Shown here: positions 33,956-41,774 of the stretch, piece after piece
How the letters are laid out: each line of letters starts with the position of its first letter
Position numbering within the stretch: the stretch's first letter is position 1
Source: CAVSUZ01 sp963791885
Lineage (GTDB): Bacteria > Pseudomonadota > Alphaproteobacteria > Acetobacterales > Acetobacteraceae
DNA: 64,000 bases
Assembly (NCBI GenBank): GCA_963791885.1
Contig: CAWBUL010000005.1
Coordinates: forward strand, 682,001-746,000
Reading direction: 5' to 3'
Notes under the pieces: model-generated
What the model saw: only the letters and a program-made list of their open reading frames with translations
The model's database searches: none
What the model was told of the DNA's origin: nothing
Position numbers and translations under genes: made by a program

Positions 33956-36127
33956 ATGGTGGGACATTGTCTCCCGTGCGTCCATAACACCGTGAATGAC
34001 CGTTTCTTTTCTGGTGCTGCGGCCTCCCGCTCCGAGCGGCGGTGGACGATGTCCTGGCTTGCCGCCTCAGCTCTCGTTCCGCTGCTTCTGTTCGTCGCCG
34101 CGTCCTGGTACGACAAGGATGCGACGATCGCGCGGGCACGCGACAATATGGAAGCAACGACGCATGCGCTCGCCGCGCATGCCCAGGCGGTCATGCAATC
34201 TGCGTCCCTGGCGCTGACGCTGCAGATCGATCGCGTGCAGGGACTCGACTGGACTCAGATCGGCGGCTCACAGCAGGTGCATGATTTCCTGAGTTGGCTG
34301 GTGCAGCAGATGCCCCAACTTGAGTCGGCATTCTATGTCGACCGAGACGGGTACAACTCCGCCAGCAGCCGCGCCTATCCGATGCGTCCTTACGATGATC
34401 GCGAACGAGACTATTTTCAGCAAGCGCGCGCCGGTGCGACAGGCCTGATCCTGAGCGGCTTGTTCAGCGGCCAAATGGCGGGTGACACCAATTTTGTCGT
34501 GGGCCGCGCCCGCATTGTCGATGATCATTTCGACGGCATGGCCGCGCTGACGCTTTCGCCGGAGTGGTTCCGCAGCTTCTATCAACGAGTGCTGCTATGG
34601 CATCAAGGAGCGTCGACGGCTCTGCTGCGGGGCGACGGTCTCGTTCTGGTTCATTACCCTGCCACCTTCTTCTCCGTGCCACGGCTGCCCGTTGACTCGC
34701 CGCTGATGCAAGTCCTGAAGCGTGGCGAGACCAGCGGGATCCTTAGGACGCCACTCAAGCAGGGCGGCCGCTTGAGCCTCGTTTCCTTTCGAGCCGTGCC
34801 GGACACCGATCTGGTGACAGTCTATGCGCTTCGCGAAGCCACGATTCTGGCTCCGTGGTACCAGCACGTTCTCCTGTTTGCCGTGTTCGCGCTGCTCTCC
34901 AGCGCTGCGTTGCTGCTCGTCGGTTATCGCAACAATATCGGTGCCGAGCGCGAGCGTGCCAACCTCACGGCTCTGCTAGCCGAGACGGAGCGTCGGCAGC
35001 GTGCCGAAGCGGCGCTGCAGCAGGCCGGCAAGCTGGAATCGCTGGGCCGCCTGACTGGCGGCGTGGCACACGACTTCAACAATCTGCTTGCCGCAATTCT
35101 TGGCTCGCTCGAGCTCGCGTCCAAGCGCGTGGAAGACAGTCGTGTGATCCGTTCGCTGGAGATCGCCCGGCAAGCCGCGCAGCGCGGTGCCAAGCTGGTC
35201 GCACAGATGCTTGCTTTCGCCCGCAACCATCCGGTTACACCCACGCCGATCGACCTCAATCAACTGATTCGCGACATCGAGCCGTTGATTCGCCGAACCT
35301 GTGAACCAGGGATCGACGTTCGGATGGATCTGGCTGCAGATGCGGGGACAGTGCAAGCCGATCTGGTGCAACTGGAAATGGCGCTCCTGAATTTAGTGGT
35401 GAACGCACGAGATGCAATGCCAGATACTGGCAGGGTCACCATCACCTCGCGTCCGGTTGGTTCCAATGAGGCATTGCCGACTGGTCTTGCACCTGGTCCC
35501 TACGCGCAGGTCACTGTGGCCGACACGGGGGTGGGCATGCCCGACGAGGTCAGGGACCGCGCGTTTGAACCGTTCTTCACCACCAAGCCGGTCGGTAAAG
35601 GCACGGGTCTGGGTCTGTCCATGGTGTATGGACTGGCCCGCCAACTTGGCGGGACAGCGGTCATCGACAGCACGCCAGGCCGTGGAACGCGGGTCAGCAT
35701 CTATCTGCCGCAGACCGAAGTTGGTTCCGCTGCCGCGTCGCCGATATCCGAGTCGCGGGAGACTGCATCGCTGCGGGTCCTGCTTGTGGACGATGATCCA
35801 GGCGTGCGCGCCTCGGCGGGCGGCATGCTTGGAGACTTGGGCCATGAGGTGATCGAAGCCGGCAACGGACTGCAAGCGATCGAGTACATCAGGGAAGGCC
35901 AGATATTCGACCTCCTGGTTGCCGATATGGCCATGCCGGGGATGACAGGAGAGGAACTGGCGTTCGAAGCACAGCGCGCCCGCCCCGGCGTACCGGTGCT
36001 TCTGGTCAGCGGCTTCATCCAGTCAGACCACCCGCAGGCGTGGCGGTCGAAGGGTTGGGTGTTTCTGGCCAAACCCTTCGATCTTGGCGGCCTCGATGGC
36101 GCGATCCGACGCGCCATGGCGCAGTAA
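33956..36127 (+). CDS. Membrane hybrid sensor histidine kinase with extracytoplasmic Cache-like sensor
   Basis: About 723 residues. Order: TM1 (SWLAASALVPLLLFVAASWY), a periplasmic dCache-like domain of about 230 residues (FYVDRDGYNSASSRAYPMRP, RDYFQQARAG, VVGRARIVDDHFDGMAAL), then TM2 (VLLFAVFALLSSAALLLVGY). HisKA follows with LTGGVAHDFNNLLAAILGS, then HATPase (LLNLVVNARDAMPDTG, GKGTGLGLSMVYGLARQLGG) and receiver VLLVDDDPGVRAS with LLVADMAMPGMTG. The start is uncertain: ATG 33956, GTG 33992 and ATG 34049 are in frame. Probably senses a small molecule outside the cell. No cognate regulator adjacent. Confidence 0.88.
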   Translation: MVGHCLPCVHNTVNDRFFSGAAASRSERRWTMSWLAASALVPLLLFVAASWYDKDATIARARDNMEATTHALAAHAQAVMQSASLALTLQIDRVQGLDWTQIGGSQQVHDFLSWLVQQMPQLESAFYVDRDGYNSASSRAYPMRPYDDRERDYFQQARAGATGLILSGLFSGQMAGDTNFVVGRARIVDDHFDGMAALTLSPEWFRSFYQRVLLWHQGASTALLRGDGLVLVHYPATFFSVPRLPVDSPLMQVLKRGETSGILRTPLKQGGRLSLVSFRAVPDTDLVTVYALREATILAPWYQHVLLFAVFALLSSAALLLVGYRNNIGAERERANLTALLAETERRQRAEAALQQAGKLESLGRLTGGVAHDFNNLLAAILGSLELASKRVEDSRVIRSLEIARQAAQRGAKLVAQMLAFARNHPVTPTPIDLNQLIRDIEPLIRRTCEPGIDVRMDLAADAGTVQADLVQLEMALLNLVVNARDAMPDTGRVTITSRPVGSNEALPTGLAPGPYAQVTVADTGVGMPDEVRDRAFEPFFTTKPVGKGTGLGLSMVYGLARQLGGTAVIDSTPGRGTRVSIYLPQTEVGSAAASPISESRETASLRVLLVDDDPGVRASAGGMLGDLGHEVIEAGNGLQAIEYIREGQIFDLLVADMAMPGMTGEELAFEAQRARPGVPVLLVSGFIQSDHPQAWRSKGWVFLAKPFDLGGLDGAIRRAMAQ

Positions 36128-36131
36128 GCAC

Positions 36132-37463
36132 TCAAGACCCGGCCAGGGTCATCCCATCCACACGCAGTGTCGGTGCATCGGTGCCGCGGCGGAAGCGCAG
36201 ATCGTTCGCCGCGGTCAGGTGCGCGAACATATCGATCAGGTTCCCCGCAATGGTAATTTCTGCAACCGGTTCGGCGAGGGCACCGTCGCGGATCATATAA
36301 CCGGCCGCGCCTCGGCTGTAATCGCCGGTCACGCCGTTGACGCCCATGCCGATGAGTTCGGTGACATAGAGGCCAAGCTTGATGTCCGCCATGAGTTCGG
36401 CGGGGCTAAGCGCGCCGGGTTGCAGATACAGATTGCTTGCGGATGGCGAAGGTGGACCGCCGGTGCCGCGTGCCGCGTGTCCCGTGGATTGCAAGCCAAG
36501 CTGCCGCGCGGAGCGGCTGTCCAGCAGCCAGGTGGTGAGCCGTCCGTCGTCGATCAGGCGGCGTGGCGTGGTGGGCGTGCCTTCGCCATCGAATGCGCGG
36601 GAACGCAGACCGCGCACGCGATGCGGATCGTCGTGGACGACCGTTCCGGGCGGAAGGATTTGCTCGCCCATTTTCTCCTTCAAGAAGGACGTGCCACGTG
36701 CGATCGACGCACCATTGATGGCGCCGATCAGATGGCCGAGCAGGCTGCCGGCGACACGGGGATCGTAGAGGATAGGAAATTTGCCGGTGGCGGGCCGTTC
36801 GGGATTGAGACGCGCGATGGCGCGTTCTCCGGCGCTGCGGCCGATCGCGATCGGATCGTCCAGGTCAGCGAGAAAAATGGTGCCGTGATAATCGTAGTCC
36901 CGCTGCATCGCGGTGCCGGTACCGGCCAGCGCGGTGGCGGAGATGGAGTGGCTGCTGCGGGTGACCTGGCCGGCGAATCCGGCGGACGTAACGAGCGCTG
37001 CCATGCTGCGGCCGAAGCCGGCATCGGCGCCTTCGGAATTGGTCACACCTGAAACCGCGAGGGCGGCTTCCTCGGCGGCGGCGGCGCGTTTCTCCAGTGC
37101 CGACACATCGACCTCGGTGGGATCGTTCAGCTCCAGATTCAGCGATGCGGGGGGCGCAGCTGTTTCAGCGAGACCGGTGAACGGATCTTCCGGGACAACA
37201 CGCGCCATGGCGATGGCACGCTCCACCAGGAGCGGGAACGATGACGGATCGACCGTTGTAGATGAAACGATCGCGGCCTGGCGCCCGAGGAAGACGCGCA
37301 GGCCAAGATCCTGGCCTTCGGAGCGTTCGATGTGCTCGGTCTTGCCCAGACGCCGCTGGACCGAAACCGAGGCGCCCGAAATCAGCACCGCATCGGCGGC
37401 ATCGGCGCCGGCGGCGCGCGCTTTGGCAACGAGATCCTGCAGAAGGGAGATCGGGTCGTGCAT
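36132..37463 (-). CDS. pmbA: TldD/PmbA family metalloprotease, PmbA type
   Basis: 443 residues from ATG 37463; the open frame to 37673 runs into the upstream peptidase gene and is not conserved. PmbA (TldE) proteins act with TldD in maturation of peptides. Marks: LGKTEHIERSEGQDLGLRVF, SGVTNSEGADAGFGRS, LLDSRSARQLGLQSTGHA, NLYLQPG and ITGDYSRGA-like GVTGDYSRGAAGYMI. PmbA lacks the metal HEXXXH motif of TldD, as here. Starts 5 nt after the M16 peptidase stop, so co-transcribed with it. Confidence 0.92.
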   Translation of the reverse strand: MHDPISLLQDLVAKARAAGADAADAVLISGASVSVQRRLGKTEHIERSEGQDLGLRVFLGRQAAIVSSTTVDPSSFPLLVERAIAMARVVPEDPFTGLAETAAPPASLNLELNDPTEVDVSALEKRAAAAEEAALAVSGVTNSEGADAGFGRSMAALVTSAGFAGQVTRSSHSISATALAGTGTAMQRDYDYHGTIFLADLDDPIAIGRSAGERAIARLNPERPATGKFPILYDPRVAGSLLGHLIGAINGASIARGTSFLKEKMGEQILPPGTVVHDDPHRVRGLRSRAFDGEGTPTTPRRLIDDGRLTTWLLDSRSARQLGLQSTGHAARGTGGPPSPSASNLYLQPGALSPAELMADIKLGLYVTELIGMGVNGVTGDYSRGAAGYMIRDGALAEPVAEITIAGNLIDMFAHLTAANDLRFRRGTDAPTLRVDGMTLAGS

Positions 37464-37468
37464 TGTCG

Positions 37469-38734
37469 TCACGCGGCTAGCATCCCCGAGATTTCGCCCA
37501 GTGCGGGGACACGGTCGGCTGGTCCCATGGCAGCCAGCGTGGGCGCAGAGCGGAAATGGCGGGCGGCGGCGCGCTTCAGATCCGCAACGGTGACGGCGTT
37601 CAGCTTGGCGACAGTTTCTTCCGTTGGGATCACGCGGCCGAACACCTGAAGCTGGCGCGCCAGTTGTTCGCACCGGCTGCCGGTGCTTTCCAACGACATG
37701 AGCAGGCTGGCTTTGACCTGGGCACGGGCGCGATCGAGTTCGACGGTTTTGATTTCGGACTGGATCTTGCGCAGTTCATCCAGCGTGATGGGGATCAACT
37801 CCTCGGCCTCGCTCTCGCCGGTGCCCGCGTAGATGCCGAACAGGCCGCCATCCATGAAGGGCGAGCTGAAGGAATAGATGGAATAGACGAGGCCGCGCTT
37901 CTCCCGCACTTCCTGGAACAGGCGGGAAGACATGCCGCCGCCCAGCACAGTCGCAAGCAACAGCGTGCCGTAATAGTCGGGATCACCGTACGCGACGGAG
38001 GGAAAGCCAAGCAGGACGTGGACCTGATCGAGGTCTCGGGCTTCGCGGAATTCGCCGCCCTGATAACGCGCGCGTGGCGTGTCAGGGCCCGCGCTCAAGG
38101 GCAAGTCGGCGAAATGCCGCTGCACCAAATCCAGAATCTGTTCGTGGTGAAGGTTTCCCGCTGCGGCGACCACGATGTTCGGCGCGGCGTAATTCCGGCG
38201 CATATAGCCGGTAAGCAGGTTGCGCGGCATTTCGCGGATGCGCTCCTCGGTTCCCAGCACGGGGCGGCCAAGCGGCTGCGCCGGATATGCGGTTTCCTGG
38301 AAGTGGTCGAAGATGATGTCGTCCGGCGTGTCGTTCGCCTGGCCGATCTCCTGCAAAATCACGCCGCGCTCGCGCTCGAGCTCCTCGGGTTCGAAGGTGG
38401 GATGCGAGAGGATGTCCCCGATGATGTCGGCGGCGAGGGCCGTATCCTCCTTCAGCACCTTCACGTAGTAGGCGGTCTGTTCGCGCGCCGTATAGGCATT
38501 CAGGTGGCCGCCGACGGCCTCGATCTCCTCGGCGATCTGGGTGGCGGTACGGCGTTCCGTTCCTTTGAAGGCCATGTGTTCCAGGAAGTGGGAAACGCCA
38601 TTTTCCTCCTCGGATTCATGGCGTGACCCGGATGCGACATAGGCGCCAAGAGAGACGGTCTCGACCCGATCCATCCGTTCCGTGACGACGGTCAGGCCGG
38701 AGGGCAGGTGGGTCAGGCGGATGGCGTCGGGCAC
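37469..38734 (-). CDS. M16 family zinc peptidase (processing-peptidase-like)
   Basis: 421 residues from GTG 38734, preceded by AAAGGAAG. The inverted zinc motif HFLEH lies at residues 49-53, with a downstream Glu region (ELERERGVILQEI). The second inactive-like domain has FQEVREKRGLVYSIYSF and GLFGIYAGTGESEAEEL. Matches the single-chain M16B pitrilysin relatives resembling mitochondrial processing peptidase beta, common in alphaproteobacteria next to thrC. Here thrC is 1.6 kb upstream with another gene between. No signal peptide. Confidence 0.92.
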   Translation of the reverse strand: MPDAIRLTHLPSGLTVVTERMDRVETVSLGAYVASGSRHESEEENGVSHFLEHMAFKGTERRTATQIAEEIEAVGGHLNAYTAREQTAYYVKVLKEDTALAADIIGDILSHPTFEPEELERERGVILQEIGQANDTPDDIIFDHFQETAYPAQPLGRPVLGTEERIREMPRNLLTGYMRRNYAAPNIVVAAAGNLHHEQILDLVQRHFADLPLSAGPDTPRARYQGGEFREARDLDQVHVLLGFPSVAYGDPDYYGTLLLATVLGGGMSSRLFQEVREKRGLVYSIYSFSSPFMDGGLFGIYAGTGESEAEELIPITLDELRKIQSEIKTVELDRARAQVKASLLMSLESTGSRCEQLARQLQVFGRVIPTEETVAKLNAVTVADLKRAAARHFRSAPTLAAMGPADRVPALGEISGMLAA

Positions 38735-38758
38735 AGATGCTTCCTTTCAGGCGGATAT

Positions 38759-38779
38759 CCAACTTCCTACGGAAGTTGG
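38759..38779. other. Perfect 9-bp hairpin between the ornithine cyclodeaminase-like and M16 genes
   Basis: CCAACTTCC (38759-38767), a TAC loop and GGAAGTTGG (38771-38779). On the minus strand it lies about 70 nt after the stop of the upstream gene and 25 nt before the M16 start. No U tract follows, so it could be a Rho-independent-like attenuator, a leader structure or an operator palindrome. Confidence 0.5.
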
Positions 38780-38849
38780 GTTGAGTCATGTGTCGCGCGC
38801 AGCCGCCACACCAACCCTGCGCGCCCACCGATATTGGGGGCCGTGCAGC

Positions 38850-39794
38850 TTAAGGCGAGGGTGGGACGGCGTCGGCGTAGGCCAGAGCGGCGGCGGCGAG
38901 GTCCTCCAAGGCGCTCCCGACGGATTTGAACAGCGTGATGTCGTCGGGATTGCGGCGGCCGGGGTGCTGCAAGCGGCAGAGTTGCGCGAGGTCGGAGATG
39001 TCGTCGCGACGGAGAAAACCGGCACGCATCGGTTCGATCAGATCGCCGGCCTCGGCCAGGGCGGCTTGGGTATCGATGAACACTTCGGCGCGCCGGAAGC
39101 AATCATCATCGGCTTCCCGCATTGCGGGGGTGAAGCCGCCGATCAGGTCCACGTGGCAGCCGGGGCGCAGCCAGGCACCATGGATCAGCGGCGTACGAGC
39201 GAGCGTGGCGCAGGTGATGATATCGGCTTCCTCACAGGCCTCCGCCAGATTGGCGAGCACCCGGGCGTCGATGCCACGGCGGCGAAGCGCTGTGGCGAGG
39301 CGCTCGGCGCCCGGGTGGCGGACGTTCCAGACCAGCACACGCGCGATCGGGCGGATGGCGGCGTAGGCGTCGAACATCAGACCGGCGATGTGGCCGGAAC
39401 CGACGATCAGCAGCGTGGCCGCATCGGGCTGGGCAAGGTAGCTCGCGGCAAGGGCGGAGGCTGCAGCGGTGCGGCGGCCGGTAATCTCGGTGCCGTCGAT
39501 CAGAGCGACGTGGCGGCCGGTTTCGCCGTCCATCAGCAGATAGCTCGAGGAGACGGCTCGCATGCCGTGGGCAGCGTTGCCGGGGAAGACGGTGACCAGC
39601 TTGGTGCCGATGAAGCCGCCGGGCCGCCAGGCGGGCATCAGGAGCAAGGAGGCGGTGGTGCCATCGGGTTGCGGCAAGTCGTGGCGGTGGCGGAGCGGCG
39701 CTTCGGCGCCTGCGATGAAAGCCTCACGGAGCGCGGGGATCAGCCGGTCGAAGGCGAGGCTGGCGCGGGTGCGTTCGGCGTCGATCACGAGCAT
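38850..39794 (-). CDS. Ornithine cyclodeaminase/mu-crystallin family protein
   Basis: 314 residues from ATG 39794; the frame opens earlier at 39938 but that part lies in repeats. NAD-binding Rossmann fold TLLIVGSGHIAGLMFDAYAA, VWNVRHPGAERLATALRRRG, ADIITCATLARTPLI and the substrate-side RHDLPQPDGTTASLLLMPAW with GGFIGTKLVTVFPGN fit the family. Members include ornithine cyclodeaminase, alanine dehydrogenase and ketimine reductase; which activity applies cannot be read from the sequence. It follows the repeat region on the same strand as thrC. Confidence 0.88.
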   Translation of the reverse strand: MLVIDAERTRASLAFDRLIPALREAFIAGAEAPLRHRHDLPQPDGTTASLLLMPAWRPGGFIGTKLVTVFPGNAAHGMRAVSSSYLLMDGETGRHVALIDGTEITGRRTAAASALAASYLAQPDAATLLIVGSGHIAGLMFDAYAAIRPIARVLVWNVRHPGAERLATALRRRGIDARVLANLAEACEEADIITCATLARTPLIHGAWLRPGCHVDLIGGFTPAMREADDDCFRRAEVFIDTQAALAEAGDLIEPMRAGFLRRDDISDLAQLCRLQHPGRRNPDDITLFKSVGSALEDLAAAALAYADAVPPSP

Positions 39795-39865
39795 CGGGTG
39801 TTGATTACCGAGGCTGGGGATGCGGTGCAAAAGTCGGTGGGCACGGTCGGGTAGGCGACCGCCTG

Positions 39866-40203
39866 TGTCTCGCGGTTGTCTCAGTTTTGTGATTTCGAGT
39901 CTTGTGACCGTGGGGTGAGACGTGAGCCAGTATCGCAATTGGCAAAGGGTTTCACACGGAGGACCCGGAGGGGTCCCGGAGCGCGCGGAGTGAGATTGAA
40001 GATGCGGCGTGCGGGGTTTTTATGTCTCGCGGGCGTCTCAGTTGTGTGATTTCGAGGCTTGGGATCGTGCGGTGAGATGAGTTCGGTCCTTGGGATATGC
40101 AAAGCCCGCGTCGGAGCGATGTTGATCGGGCAGCGGCTGTCTCGCTGGAATCTCAATTTAATGATTTCGCGTCTTCGGATCATGGCATGAGATGAGCTTG
40201 GCA
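39866..40203. repeat. Three copies of a 56-nt structured element in the thrC to ornithine cyclodeaminase gap
   Basis: Copies at 39866-39921, 40023-40078 and 40138-40193 align without gaps, roughly 75-85 percent identical. Each starts TGTCTCGC, then after 4 nt has (G/A)TCTCA, later an invariant TGATTTCG, and ends TGAGA(C/T). The (G/A)TCTCA and TGAGA(C/T) boxes are complementary and always enclose 32 nt. The outer pair is G-C in copy 1, G-T in copy 2 and A-T in copy 3. Between copies 1 and 2 lies a GGACCC/GGGTCC hairpin. The whole 497-nt gap (39795-40291) has no gene. Confidence 0.8.
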
Positions 40204-40291
40204 GAGGCATTTCCGGAATATTGTGTTAGTCCTAGTGACTTTACAGTGGTCGAACCATTCGCCGATTGCGGCTACCTTCCGCTTGGCATCG

Positions 40292-41686
40292 TCAGTTCCT
40301 TCGACTTAGCTGGCGCACCTGCTCTTCTACCGCGCGGAGATCGTTGGGGGCGGTGGTGAACCGCTCCTCTCGCGAATACAGGTCTGCGAGATGGTCCGGC
40401 AGAGACGGGCGCCGGCCGGTCGCGCGCTCGACCGCATCGGGGAACTTCGCCGGATGGGCCGTCGCCAGCGCTATGGTCGGGATCTCCTGCTTGCCAAGCG
40501 CCCGAGAAGCGGCGAGGCCGATCGCCGTGTGCGGATCTGCGACATAGCCGCATGCCCCATGCCAGAAGGCGATTTCCGCCGCGGTTCCCGAGTTGTCCAG
40601 GCTGAAGCCATGGAACATCGTCTGTGCCTGCGCCCAGGCGGCGGTCGGCACGTCCATGCGGCCGGTTTCGCGGAAACGGCGCATGGTCGCGGCGGTCGCG
40701 CGCGGATCGCGGTCGAGCAGTTCGAACAGCAGGCGCTCGAAATTGGAGCTCACCTGGATGTCCATGCTCGGCGACAGGGTCGGCATGACCGTGCGGACGG
40801 ACATGTCGTTGGACTGGAAGAACCGAGCGAGAATGTCGTTGCTGTTGGCTGCGACGATCAGGCGCTGAATGGGAAGGCCCATCCGGCGCGCTACCCATCC
40901 CGCCAGCACATTGCCGAAATTGCCGCTGGGCACGCTGAAGGACACGGGCCGGTCCGGAGCGCCCAAGGCGAGCGCGGCGGCGACGTAATACGGCACCTGG
41001 GCGGCGACCCGTGCCCAGTTGATCGAGTTCACTGCGGACAGCCGCATCGCGCGGCGAAAGGGCGCGTCGGCGAACATCGCCTTCACCAAGTCCTGGCAAT
41101 CGTCGAACGTGCCCTCGACAGCGATGTTGGCGACGTTGGGCGCCAGAACGGTGGTCATCTGGCGGCGCTGCACTTCGGTGACCCGGCCCCGCGGATGCAG
41201 CATGGCGATGCGCACGCGTTCGAGGCCGGCGAAGGCTGCGATGGCGGCCGATCCGGTATCGCCCGAGGTCGCGCCGACGATGGTGATACGCTCATCACGT
41301 GCCGCCAGCACATGGTCGAACAGGCGGCCCAGCACCTGCATCGCCATGTCCTTGAAGGCGAGGGTGGGGCCGTGGAACAGCTCCTGCACGAACAGCGCGG
41401 AATCGAGCTGGACCAGGGGAACAATCGCCTTGTGGTCGAAGCCGGCGTAGGCGTCCTTTGTCGCTGCCTCGATCACCTGGAAGGGGATCGTGCCGGCGGT
41501 GAAGGCGGCGATGACGCGGGCGGCGAGGGTGGGATAGTCGAGACCGCGCAGCGCACGCCATTCATCGGCGGTCCAGGCGGGCCAGGCGTCCGGCAGGTAG
41601 AGGCCCCCATCGTCGGCCAAGCCGGCGAGAAGGGCGCCGGCGAAATCACGTTCAGGCGCCTCGCCACGGGTTGAGACGTAGTGCAT
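40292..41686 (-). CDS. thrC: Threonine synthase
   Basis: PLP enzyme converting O-phosphohomoserine to threonine. 464 residues, the long class: N-terminal MHYVSTRGEAPERDFAGALL, the PLP-Lys in HGPTLAFKDMAMQVLG, phosphate loop VGATSGDTGSAAIAAFAG, NSINWARVAAQVPYYV, PSGNFGNVLAGW and SNDILARFF. All family marks are present. It starts close to, and divergent from, the repeat-rich membrane protein gene. Downstream is the triple repeat region. Confidence 0.96.
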   Translation of the reverse strand: MHYVSTRGEAPERDFAGALLAGLADDGGLYLPDAWPAWTADEWRALRGLDYPTLAARVIAAFTAGTIPFQVIEAATKDAYAGFDHKAIVPLVQLDSALFVQELFHGPTLAFKDMAMQVLGRLFDHVLAARDERITIVGATSGDTGSAAIAAFAGLERVRIAMLHPRGRVTEVQRRQMTTVLAPNVANIAVEGTFDDCQDLVKAMFADAPFRRAMRLSAVNSINWARVAAQVPYYVAAALALGAPDRPVSFSVPSGNFGNVLAGWVARRMGLPIQRLIVAANSNDILARFFQSNDMSVRTVMPTLSPSMDIQVSSNFERLLFELLDRDPRATAATMRRFRETGRMDVPTAAWAQAQTMFHGFSLDNSGTAAEIAFWHGACGYVADPHTAIGLAASRALGKQEIPTIALATAHPAKFPDAVERATGRRPSLPDHLADLYSREERFTTAPNDLRAVEEQVRQLSRRN

Positions 41687-41774
41687 GGCGGTTGCATGCC
41701 CGGCCGCGCGGACGCGCGCAACTCGGCCCCGGGGCTGCTATTGTCTGCTGCGCTCGCTCGGAGATGAAACCATC

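Noticed and set aside
36132..39794. Genomic island around pmbA, the M16 peptidase and the ornithine cyclodeaminase-like gene
   Set aside because: Base composition and codon use look like the rest, and no integrase, tRNA junction or direct repeats flank it.
39881..40210. Small protein on the minus strand across the repeat region
   Set aside because: Its sequence just follows the DNA repeats, and it has no ribosome site or recognisable family.
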